Assembly: GCA_041854955.1 (NCBI GenBank)
Contig: JBHADF010000007.1
Location: forward strand, 1 to 31,554
From: CAMENZ01 sp041854955
GTDB taxonomy: Bacteria > Bacillota > Clostridia > Peptostreptococcales > Anaerovoracaceae
Length of the DNA: 31,554 nucleotides
Direction of reading: 5' to 3'
How positions within the stretch are numbered: the first letter of the stretch is position 1; every line of letters starts with the position of its first letter. The position numbers and the translations under genes are program-made. Positions 15,610 to 22,050 of the stretch are shown piece by piece. A model generated the notes under the pieces. It was given only the letters and a program-made list of their open reading frames with translations, had not been told where the DNA came from and ran no database searches.

Positions 15610-15653
15610 ATGTTGTCAAAACAACATACAGCCTGATTTTTCTCTTTTATAAT
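15610..15653 (+). promoter_or_regulatory. Promoter and palindromic operator candidate for the DUF2249-DUF1858 pair
   Basis: A consensus -10 TATAAT is at 15648-15653. Seventeen bases upstream only a poor -35 (CATACA, 15625-15630) is found, which overlaps the palindrome ATGTTGT-CAAA-ACAACAT (15610-15627). A weak -35 beside a perfect seven-base dyad is what an activator-dependent or repressed promoter would look like. The bound regulator is unknown. Confidence 0.45.
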
Positions 15654-15702
15654 ACAGGTATAAAAAAGCTTTACAAAACAGATTATATAAAGGAGAATAG
15701 TT

Positions 15703-16380
15703 ATGGAATGGAAAAATAAGATTGAAAATTTTCAAAAGATAGATGTGAGAGGAATTCAGGGGGATTTCTTTAAAGGCCTTAAAAAGCAAGCTCAAAAGCT
15801 GGATGCGGGAGAGGGCTTGGAGGTTATCCAAACCTTTGACCCCATACCCCTTTACGAGGTTATGGAGGATCTGGGCTATGAACACTATACCGAGCAGGCA
15901 GGCCCAAATGAATTCCACGCATATTTTTACAGGAAAACAGTAAAAGAGGGGGACAAGGAGATCCCCATGAGACCCATAGCCCTCACCAACTTCCCTTTGA
16001 TAGACGAAGAGCTGGGCAAGGTGGCCGTTGAGTTTTGGGATGTGACCTGGAACGAAGACAAGAGATACCTACCCTATGAAATGAGATTGCTGCTGTCTCT
16101 GACCAATGCCGTGGGAGCCGGCCGCATGAGGCAGGCGACCAGAGAACTGGTGAAGGCATACATTCACGGACTTGACTCCGCAGCTTTGGATGATGTGTTT
16201 GAGCTTTTTGCTTGGAACCAGGGCATCGGCTATTTCAGCTCGGAAATCGGACCCTCCACACTGTTCATGGCCTACAAGACCATAAAGAAAATGGAAAAGC
16301 AGGGAAAGACAAGGGCGGAAATCAAGGAAGCCCTTTTGGAAAAGTTCGGAGATAAAAATCCCGATGTAAAGGTAGATTAG
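15703..16380 (+). CDS. DUF2249 domain plus AhpD-like helical domain protein
   Basis: 225-residue cytoplasmic protein, not characterised. Residues about 12-80 match the DUF2249 pattern: IDVRGI near the start, then GEGLEVIQTFDPIPLYEVMEDLGYEH, with the conserved D-P-x-P-L-Y. Residues about 100-205 are helical and recall the carboxymuconolactone decarboxylase/AhpD fold (YEMRLLLSLTNAVGAGRMRQATRELVKAYIHGLD), but no CxxC is present, so peroxidase activity is not expected. DUF2249 proteins are often found with DUF1858, hemerythrin or nitric-oxide/iron-sulfur genes, and a DUF1858 gene follows 11 bases downstream here. A link to redox or nitrosative stress is therefore inference from association. SD AAAGGAG precedes the ATG. 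Confidence 0.65.
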   Translation: MEWKNKIENFQKIDVRGIQGDFFKGLKKQAQKLDAGEGLEVIQTFDPIPLYEVMEDLGYEHYTEQAGPNEFHAYFYRKTVKEGDKEIPMRPIALTNFPLIDEELGKVAVEFWDVTWNEDKRYLPYEMRLLLSLTNAVGAGRMRQATRELVKAYIHGLDSAALDDVFELFAWNQGIGYFSSEIGPSTLFMAYKTIKKMEKQGKTRAEIKEALLEKFGDKNPDVKVD

Positions 16381-16391
16381 GAGAAAATACA

Positions 16392-16625
16392 ATGGAGAAA
16401 CTAAAATTGACAGAGAGCACCAAACTGTCCGACATTCTGGCAGCCTACCCGTGGCTCAGGGAAGAACTTCCTAAGATGGACGAAAGATTTAAGCTGATGA
16501 ACAGCCCATTGGGGAAAATCATGCTTAAGAAAGCAACCGTGGGAGATGCCGGCAAAAAGAGCGGCTATTCCGTAGAAGCCTTGACGAAAAAGCTGGAAAG
16601 ACTCATCGCTGCCCACGAGGGATAG
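16392..16625 (+). CDS. DUF1858 domain protein
   Basis: 77 residues. The whole protein is one DUF1858-like module: STKLSDILAAYPWLREELPKMDERFKLMNSPLGKIMLKKATVGDAGKKSGYSVEALTKKLERLI. This is the helical module also found at the N-terminus of ScdA/RIC-type iron-cluster repair proteins (hydrophobic Y/H-P-x-L start, N-S-P-L-G middle, V-x-x-A-x-x-x-G-x end). No cysteine is present, so it does not bind a cluster by thiols. SD AGGAG overlaps the stop of the preceding gene, giving a two-gene operon. Function is unknown. Confidence 0.75.
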   Translation: MEKLKLTESTKLSDILAAYPWLREELPKMDERFKLMNSPLGKIMLKKATVGDAGKKSGYSVEALTKKLERLIAAHEG

Positions 16626-16881
16626 AAGTCTCACAACAGGTGCGCTGCAAGAGAGACAAAACTGTGGGAAAACTGAAGTTTATCTAATTCTGATGAAAGT
16701 GAGAAAAAAGATAAACTTTCCGACCTGTTTTCCGGGATTTTGAAGAGTTTCACCTTATTTTCGGGCAAAAACCCATATTTAGAGCGAAATTTTATAGTTT
16801 TTTTCGAGGATTTTCGAAAATTAGATAAACTTACAGATTTTGCACCATCCACCGGCGCCACCACAAAAACCTATAAAATAA

Positions 16882-16917
16882 AAAATCCGCCTTGTGTCTT
16901 TTCAAAGGGCGGATTTT
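16882..16917 (+). terminator. Intrinsic terminator before prfA
   Basis: AAAATCCGCC (16882-16891) and GGCGGATTTT (16908-16917) form a perfect ten-base stem, loop of 16 bases, with TTTT inside the 3' arm. It ends transcripts from the DUF2249-DUF1858 pair about 290 bases after the last stop. Confidence 0.8.
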
Positions 16918-16927
16918 GTGCTAAAAT
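16899..16927 (+). promoter_or_regulatory. prfA operon promoter
   Basis: Extended -10 TGCTAAAAT (16919-16927), with a weak -35 TTTTCA (16899-16904) 17 bases upstream, inside the terminator hairpin loop. The leader is about 40 bases. Confidence 0.5.
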
Positions 16928-16972
16928 ACTTGGTTAGAGTACATAGGAATTTATAAAAGCAAGGAGAGCAAA

Positions 16973-18034
16973 ATGTTTGGTAAACTCGACTTCATATTAG
17001 AGAAATATGACGAACTTTCAATGAAGGTTTCGGATCCGGAAGTCATCAACAATCAGCCTGTATGGCAGAAGCATATAAAGGAGATGGGTGAAATGGAGCC
17101 CATCGTGTTGAAATACAAAGAATACAAGAAAGCAAAGGAATCTTTGGCCGAAGCCAAGGAAATGATGGATATGGGGGACGAAGAGCTGAAAGAGCTGGCC
17201 AAGCTGGAAATGTCTGACCTGGAAGACCGCATACCCAAAATGGAGGAAGAGCTTAAGATTTTGCTCCTGCCCAAAGACCCTAACGACGAAAGGAACGTTA
17301 TCCTTGAAGTCCGTGCAGGAACCGGTGGAGAAGAAGCCGCCCTCTTCGGCAGAGACCTTTTGAGAATGTATCTGAGATATGCTGAAAGAAGAGGCTGGAA
17401 GGCTGAAATAATCGACATAAATGAGACGGAAATCGGCGGAATAAAAGAAGCTGAAGTTATGATAAAGGGCAGAGGCGCCTATTCGAGAATGAAATACGAA
17501 TCGGGAACCCACAGAGTACAGAGGGTACCTGACACGGAATCCTCCGGCAGAGTTCACACTTCTGCGGCTACCATAGCCGTATTGCCGGAAGTTGACGATG
17601 TAGAGGTTCAGATAGACCCTAACGACATAAGAGTAGACGTTTTCCGTTCCTCCGGCCACGGCGGACAGAGCGTAAACACCACCGATTCGGCTGTTCGAGT
17701 TACTCACTTCCCCACCGGCTTGGTAGTAAGCTGCCAGGACGAAAAGTCTCAGATAAAGAACAGGGAAAAGGCTATAAAGGTTTTGAAGTCCAGACTGTAC
17801 GACCTGATGCTGAAGGAGCAAAACGACGCCATTTCCGCTGACCGGCGCTCCCAGGTAGGCTCCGGAGACCGTTCCGAGAGGATAAGAACCTACAACTTCC
17901 CTCAGGGAAGAATTACCGACCACAGAATCGGCATGACCATATACAAGCTGGATAATTTCTTGGACGGCGATATCGATGAAATCATAGACGGCCTTATCAC
18001 CAGCGACCAGGCGGAAAGAATGAAGAATTTATAA
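16973..18034 (+). CDS. prfA: Peptide chain release factor 1
   Basis: RF1 reads UAA and UAG and triggers peptide release on the ribosome. 353 residues, normal length. The GGQ loop is at 230-232 (SSGHGGQSVNTTDSAVR). Its glutamine is the PrmC target. The anticodon-like PxT tripeptide is PDT (186-188, in RVPDTESSGRVHTSAATIAVLPE) where PAT or PVT is usual, which still fits RF1 and not RF2 (SPF). The N-terminal helical domain and C-terminal ITDHRIGMTIYKLDNFLDGD are typical. AAGGAGAG lies 6 bases before the ATG. It leads the operon prfA-tsaC-rpiB, behind an extended -10 promoter. A long antisense frame inside it is a shadow. Confidence 0.98.
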   Translation: MFGKLDFILEKYDELSMKVSDPEVINNQPVWQKHIKEMGEMEPIVLKYKEYKKAKESLAEAKEMMDMGDEELKELAKLEMSDLEDRIPKMEEELKILLLPKDPNDERNVILEVRAGTGGEEAALFGRDLLRMYLRYAERRGWKAEIIDINETEIGGIKEAEVMIKGRGAYSRMKYESGTHRVQRVPDTESSGRVHTSAATIAVLPEVDDVEVQIDPNDIRVDVFRSSGHGGQSVNTTDSAVRVTHFPTGLVVSCQDEKSQIKNREKAIKVLKSRLYDLMLKEQNDAISADRRSQVGSGDRSERIRTYNFPQGRITDHRIGMTIYKLDNFLDGDIDEIIDGLITSDQAERMKNL

Positions 18035-18035
18035 G

Positions 18036-19061
18036 ATGAACACTCAGATTTTGGGAGAAAAAACAGAAGATATACAGTTAGCTGCAGAAATTTTGCAGGC
18101 AGGCGGTCTGGTGGCATTTCCCACGGAAACCGTTTACGGCTTAGGGGCAGATGCCTTGAATCCGGAAGCGGTAAAAAAGGTTTATCTGGCCAAGGGAAGA
18201 CCCTCGGATAACCCTATGATAGTGCACATATCGTCTAAAGACGATTTGAATAAGCTGACGGATGAAATCACGGAGGACACCCTTGCCATAACGGAAAAAT
18301 TCTGGCCGGGGCCTCTGACGGTGGTGGTCAAAGCCAACACTTCCGTTCCGCGGGTGACCACGGGAGGACTGGAGACGGTGGCTGTGCGCATGCCCAACCA
18401 GGAAACAGCCCTTAAGCTTATAGCAAAATCCGGCTGTCCCATAGCGGCACCCAGCGCCAACCTTTCGGGAAAGCCCAGCCCAACCAAGGCGGTCCATGTC
18501 ATAGAGGACCTGAAGGGTAGGGTTGACGCCATCATAGAGGGAGACGACTGCCTTGTGGGCATCGAGTCCACCGTGGTGGATATGACCGGCCCCACACCTA
18601 TGATTTTGAGACCGGGCATCATAACACGGGAGGCTTTGGAGGAGGCTCTTGGAAAAACTGTTGAAACAGACAGGGCTCTCTTGGGCGGAAAACCAGGCTC
18701 GGCCAAAGATGCTGAGGGAAAACAAGAAGACTTCCAACCCAAATCTCCGGGGATGAAATACAAACACTACGCTCCCGAGGCGGAGATGGTAATATATCGC
18801 GGAGAAAGAGAAAAGGTGGCCTTAGCCATAGCCGAGGAAAAAATGAAGAGGCTTAAGGCGGGACAGAAGGTTGAAGTCATAGTCTTTGCTGAGGATAAGC
18901 CTTTGGAGGCGGCCCACGAATTTTTCGGCAGGCTTCGTGCCTGCGATAAGAAGGACGCCGATGTGATTTTGGCAGCTGCCTTAAATGAAGACGGTATAGG
19001 CTTTGCGGTGATGAACAGAATGTTCAAATCCGCCGGATATAATATAATTGAGATTGAATAG
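18036..19061 (+). CDS. L-threonylcarbamoyladenylate synthase (Sua5/TsaC type)
   Basis: Makes threonylcarbamoyl-AMP from threonine, bicarbonate and ATP for the t6A37 modification of ANN-decoding tRNAs. 341 residues, the long Sua5 form. The YrdC-like domain (about 12-200) has FPTETVYGLGADA and the KGRPSDNPMIVHI motif (53-65), then APSANLSGKPSPT. After a linker comes the smaller C-terminal Sua5 domain (PGMKYKHYAPEAEM onward). It is equivalent to B. subtilis YwlC, which also lies near prfA. It starts one base after the prfA stop, so translation is probably coupled, and no strong separate SD is visible. Confidence 0.95.
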   Translation: MNTQILGEKTEDIQLAAEILQAGGLVAFPTETVYGLGADALNPEAVKKVYLAKGRPSDNPMIVHISSKDDLNKLTDEITEDTLAITEKFWPGPLTVVVKANTSVPRVTTGGLETVAVRMPNQETALKLIAKSGCPIAAPSANLSGKPSPTKAVHVIEDLKGRVDAIIEGDDCLVGIESTVVDMTGPTPMILRPGIITREALEEALGKTVETDRALLGGKPGSAKDAEGKQEDFQPKSPGMKYKHYAPEAEMVIYRGEREKVALAIAEEKMKRLKAGQKVEVIVFAEDKPLEAAHEFFGRLRACDKKDADVILAAALNEDGIGFAVMNRMFKSAGYNIIEIE

Positions 19062-19076
19062 AGAGGAGATTTTACT

Positions 19077-19511
19077 ATGGTTATAGCGATGGCCGCAGAT
19101 CACGGAGGATATGCTCTTAAGGAAGCTGTTAAGGCCCATTTGAGAGAAAACCGGGAAATTAAAATAGTTGACCTGGGAACAGACTCGGAGGAGTCGGTGG
19201 ATTATCCTCTTTACGGCAAAATTTGCGGGGAAGCGGTGGCTTCCGGCAAGGCGGATTTAGGAATAGTATGTTGCGGTACGGGCATAGGTATCTCCATAGC
19301 CGCCAATAAGGTGAAGGGTGTGCGTTGCGGGCTTTGCACCGACACGGAGATGGCTCGATTGACCAAGCAGCACAACAATGCCAACATGATAGCCTTGGGA
19401 GGAAGAACCACTTCCGAAGAGACGGCGTTAGCCATAGTTGACACATGGCTTGAGACGGAATTTGAAGGTGGCCGCCATCAGAGAAGGGTGGATATGCTGG
19501 ACAGTATGTAG
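19077..19511 (+). CDS. rpiB: Ribose-5-phosphate isomerase B
   Basis: Interconverts ribose 5-phosphate and ribulose 5-phosphate in the non-oxidative pentose phosphate pathway. 144 residues. AADHGGYALKE at the N-terminus binds substrate (Asp8, His9). The active-site CCGTGIGISIAANK holds catalytic Cys66. HNNANMIALGGR (99-110) and the C-terminal RHQRRVDML (here HQRRVDML) are conserved. SD GAGAGGAG is 9 bases before the ATG and 15 bases follow the tsaC stop, so it is in the prfA operon. The product, ribose 5-phosphate, feeds PRPP used by the next gene, upp. Confidence 0.96.
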   Translation: MVIAMAADHGGYALKEAVKAHLRENREIKIVDLGTDSEESVDYPLYGKICGEAVASGKADLGIVCCGTGIGISIAANKVKGVRCGLCTDTEMARLTKQHNNANMIALGGRTTSEETALAIVDTWLETEFEGGRHQRRVDMLDSM

Positions 19512-19529
19512 GTCAGCCGAAGCCACTTG

Positions 19530-19559
19530 TTGCAATAGTTTAGAATAAAGTGATATAGA
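19530..19559 (+). promoter_or_regulatory. Possible internal promoter before upp
   Basis: TTGCAA (19530-19535), 18-base spacer, TATAGA (19554-19559) in the 63-base gap between rpiB and upp. The match is moderate and there is no terminator before it, so readthrough from prfA is equally likely. Confidence 0.3.
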
Positions 19560-19574
19560 TTTAAGGAGAAGAAA

Positions 19575-20204
19575 ATGGGAAAAGTTTTAGTATTCGATCA
19601 TCCGTTAATTCAGCATAAGGTTACTCTCATGAGAAAAACCGACACAAACAATAAGGAATTCAGAGAACTGGCCAAGGAAGTGGTAACTCTGATGGGTTAC
19701 GAGGCTACAAGAGACTTGCCCCTCATGGATGTGGAAATAGAGACTCCTATATGCAAGACTACACAGAAGATGCTTCAGGGAGAGGATATAGCCATAATTC
19801 CAATCCTGAGAGCCGGCTTAGGCTTTGTAGACGGAATGTTAGCTCTTTACCCCAACGCAAAGGTGGGCCATGTGGGACTTTACAGAGACCCGGACACTCA
19901 CAAGCCGGTAGAATACTATTGCAAATTGCCTTCCGACATAGAGAAAAGACATATATTCGTAGTTGACCCTATGCTGGCCACAGGAGGCTCCGCTGTGGAT
20001 GCCATCGATTCCATTAAGGCCAGAGGCGGAAAGAATATAAAGTTCATGTGTCTCATCGCTGCTCCTGAGGGAATTGCAACCCTTCAGGCAGCTCATCCCG
20101 AGGTGGACATATATATCGCCATGCTGGATGAAAAGCTTAACGAGCATGCTTATATCGTACCCGGCTTAGGGGATGCGGGAGACAGACTTTTCGGCACAAA
20201 ATAG
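19575..20204 (+). CDS. upp: Uracil phosphoribosyltransferase
   Basis: Salvage enzyme that makes UMP from uracil and PRPP. 209 residues, the usual length. The PRPP-binding motif is VVDPMLATGGSA (129-140). The flexible loop segment RAGLGFVDGMLALYPNAKVGHVGLYRDP (79-106) and the uracil-binding C-terminus YIVPGLGDAGDRLFGTK are fully conserved. SD AAGGAG is 8 bases before the ATG. tyrS follows after 39 bases with no terminator, suggesting an upp-tyrS transcript. Confidence 0.98.
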   Translation: MGKVLVFDHPLIQHKVTLMRKTDTNNKEFRELAKEVVTLMGYEATRDLPLMDVEIETPICKTTQKMLQGEDIAIIPILRAGLGFVDGMLALYPNAKVGHVGLYRDPDTHKPVEYYCKLPSDIEKRHIFVVDPMLATGGSAVDAIDSIKARGGKNIKFMCLIAAPEGIATLQAAHPEVDIYIAMLDEKLNEHAYIVPGLGDAGDRLFGTK

Positions 20205-20243
20205 AAAAGCCCCGCTGTATAGGAAACACAGAGAGGAAAAAAT

Positions 20244-21587
20244 ATGGATGTTAAGAAATTGATTCCCGACACCGTGAGCAAATTCGACAATGTTTACGAT
20301 GTGTTGAAGGAAAGAGGATTTATAGAGCAGTCCACCGACGAAGAAAAAGTGAGAGAGCTGCTCCAAAAGGAAAAGGTAAAATTTTACATAGGCTTTGACC
20401 CTACTGCCGACTGTCTCCATGTGGGACATTTCATGCAGGTTATCATCATGATGTACATGCAGAAGTTCGGACACACTCCCGTAGTGCTCATCGGCGGCGG
20501 CACCGGTATGATAGGAGACCCTTCCGGCCGAAGCGACATGCGTCAGCTCATGACGGTGGAAACTATCGAGCATAACTGTCAACAGTTCAAGAAGCTCTTT
20601 GACCAGTTCCTGGACTTCGATGACGAGTGGCAGTATGTGGGCAATGAGGGAGTTTTCACCCCCGGCCATGAAAATAAGAAGCCTGAAGAGGGAAAGGCTG
20701 TATCTGTCAATAACGCCAGATGGCTGAAGCCCCTCAACTACATAGAATTTATCAGGGAAGTCGGTTCACTCTTCAATGTAAACACCATGCTCCGAGCAGA
20801 GTGCTTCAAGCAGAGAATGGAGAGAGAAGGCGGCCTGACCATGTTCGAGCTGAACTACATGCTCATGCAGTCCTATGACTTTATGGTTATGGCTCGTGAC
20901 TTCGATGTTAAGATAGAGTTCGGCGGCAACGACCAATGGTCCAACATTATCGGCGGAGTTGAGCTGACGAGAAAGGCTACAGGAAAGGAAGTCTACGGCA
21001 TGACCTTCTCCCTGCTGACCAATTCCGAAGGGCAGAAGATGGGTAAAACCGCCAAGGGAGCTCTCTGGCTTAGACCGGAAAAGACTCCTCCCTTCGAATT
21101 TTTCCAGTACTGGAGAAATGTGGCCGATGCTGATGTAAACAAGTGCCTGAGAATGTTGACCTTCCTGCCTATGGACGAAGTTGAGAGACTTTCCACCCTG
21201 GAGGGAGCAGAGATAAACAAGGCTAAGGAAATATTGGCCTATGAGGTTACCAAGCTGGTCCACGGTGAAGAGGAAGCTCAGAAGGCCTTGGACGGTGCTC
21301 GCGCCGCATTTTCCGGAGCAGGCGATATGTCAAACGTGCCCCACACTAAGATGAAGAGGGAAAAGTTTGAGGGTGAAGGTATCGGTGTCATCAACCTGAT
21401 TAAGGAATTGGGTTTGGTGCCTAACACCTCCGAGGGCTTCAGAACCATCGAGCAGGGTGGACTGACCGTGGCAGGAGAAAAGGTTACAGACAAAAAGCTG
21501 GCCATAACCTTAGATATGTTTGATGCCGAAGGAAAGCTTCTCATCCAAAAGGGCAAGAAGAAATTCCAGATGGTAGAGCTGGATTAA
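20244..21587 (+). CDS. tyrS: Tyrosine--tRNA ligase
   Basis: Class I aminoacyl-tRNA synthetase, 447 residues. The HIGH motif appears as HVGH (59-62) and the KMSKS loop as KMGKT (265-269). GFDPTADCLHVGH, GGGTGMIGDPSGRS and QSYDFMVMARDFDVKIEFGGNDQWSNI are typical TyrRS core motifs. The C-terminal S4-like RNA-binding domain runs from about 375. It is roughly 25-30 residues longer than common bacterial TyrRS. Part of the excess is an insert at about 131-152 (VGNEGVFTPGHENKKPEEGKA) before NNARWLKPL. No T-box leader is present in the 39-base gap to upp. SD AGAGAGGAA. Confidence 0.96.
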   Translation: MDVKKLIPDTVSKFDNVYDVLKERGFIEQSTDEEKVRELLQKEKVKFYIGFDPTADCLHVGHFMQVIIMMYMQKFGHTPVVLIGGGTGMIGDPSGRSDMRQLMTVETIEHNCQQFKKLFDQFLDFDDEWQYVGNEGVFTPGHENKKPEEGKAVSVNNARWLKPLNYIEFIREVGSLFNVNTMLRAECFKQRMEREGGLTMFELNYMLMQSYDFMVMARDFDVKIEFGGNDQWSNIIGGVELTRKATGKEVYGMTFSLLTNSEGQKMGKTAKGALWLRPEKTPPFEFFQYWRNVADADVNKCLRMLTFLPMDEVERLSTLEGAEINKAKEILAYEVTKLVHGEEEAQKALDGARAAFSGAGDMSNVPHTKMKREKFEGEGIGVINLIKELGLVPNTSEGFRTIEQGGLTVAGEKVTDKKLAITLDMFDAEGKLLIQKGKKKFQMVELD

Positions 21588-21632
21588 AATACATACCCCG
21601 AGAGTGAATTCATCAAAAAGGAGAAAAAACAC

Positions 21633-21836
21633 ATGGATATTAAAGCAAAAGATAAGGATTTCCTTGTATGCCCCTGCAAGAAGAAAACCAAGGGAGAATT
21701 AGAGGAAATAGTGAGAAAGAACAGAATCACAGATGTGGCTGTTTTGATTCAAACCGCCGATGCGGGAAATAAGTGCGGCGGCTGCCGTGAGGACCTGCAG
21801 CAGATAATAGACCTGGTGTGGGAAAAGGGAATGTAA
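21633..21836 (+). CDS. BFD-like [2Fe-2S]-binding protein
   Basis: 67 residues with the BFD/Fer2_BFD cysteine pattern: Cys13 and Cys15 (CPC) and Cys48 and Cys51 (CGGC), expected to hold a [2Fe-2S] cluster. Bacterioferritin-associated ferredoxins release iron from ferritins, and related modules occur in NifU and nitrite reductase, so the partner is open. It stands alone here, after tyrS by 45 bases with SD AAAAAGGAG, and a terminator follows. It was chosen over a non-coding call because the four cysteines, the SD and the terminator agree. Confidence 0.85.
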   Translation: MDIKAKDKDFLVCPCKKKTKGELEEIVRKNRITDVAVLIQTADAGNKCGGCREDLQQIIDLVWEKGM

Positions 21837-21867
21837 ACCCTTCCCCAAAAGGAAGAAAACGGAAGAG

Positions 21868-21892
21868 CAGGAGAGCAATTCTCCTGTTTTTT
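21868..21892 (+). terminator. Intrinsic terminator after the BFD-like gene
   Basis: CAGGAGA (21868-21874) and TCTCCTG (21880-21886), loop GCAAT, then TTTTTT (21887-21892). It closes the long prfA-tyrS-bfd gene run. Confidence 0.92.
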
Positions 21893-21964
21893 GCTTTGGG
21901 CCTGAAAAAGGAGAAAAAACTGAAAAAATTCACAAACATTTAGGGGGCAAAATCGCTGTCGGTA

Positions 21965-21993
21965 TTGCTAAAAAGCGATGAATATGGTAAAAT
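21965..21993 (+). promoter_or_regulatory. Promoter of the oligoendopeptidase gene, with flanking dyads
   Basis: -35 TTGCTA (21965-21970), 17-base spacer, extended -10 TGGTAAAAT (21985-21993). Two interleaved inverted repeats cover it: TCGGTATT (21959-21966) with AATACCGA (21991-21998), and ATCGCT (21952-21957) with AGCGAT (21974-21979). These could be operators. Confidence 0.6.
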
Positions 21994-22050
21994 ACCGAAG
22001 ATGACTTTGTACATGTATGTAGATAAACTACAGATGAAAGGTGGTAAAGG

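Larger units (their letters stand above)
16626..16972 (+). other. 347-base gene-free region with nested inverted repeats
   Basis: AT-rich stretch without a credible gene. It holds GGAAAAC (16667-16673), AAGTTTATCTAA (16676-16687), AGATAAACTT (16709-16718), GTTTTCC (16727-16733) and TTAGATAAACTT (16821-16832). The first four nest into a 10+7 base stem-loop. The second can instead pair over 12 bases with the last. A terminator (16882-16917) and the prfA promoter close the region. Upstream it is continuous with the DUF1858 gene, so it may be a structured 3' UTR of about 290 bases. Short frames here (for example 16740-16937) have no SD and look non-coding. Confidence 0.55.

Noticed and set aside
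16809..16823. ATTTTCGAAAAT, resembling a CodY box
   Set aside because: The CodY consensus has an extra central base (AATTTTCWGAAAATT). This lies far from the prfA start and within AT-rich sequence, so the match is not convincing.
16740..16937. A 65-codon frame in the gap before prfA, and an opposing frame at 16631-16864
   Set aside because: No SD, runs through the terminator hairpin (for the + frame), and no domain. Repeats explain the region better.
17018..17923. A 301-codon open frame on the minus strand inside prfA
   Set aside because: It is antisense to a fully conserved RF1, has no recognisable domain, and arises from the codon bias of the + strand gene.
20205..20243. Search for a T-box leader before tyrS
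   Set aside because: The gap is only 39 bases and holds an SD, with no specifier stem or T-box sequence.
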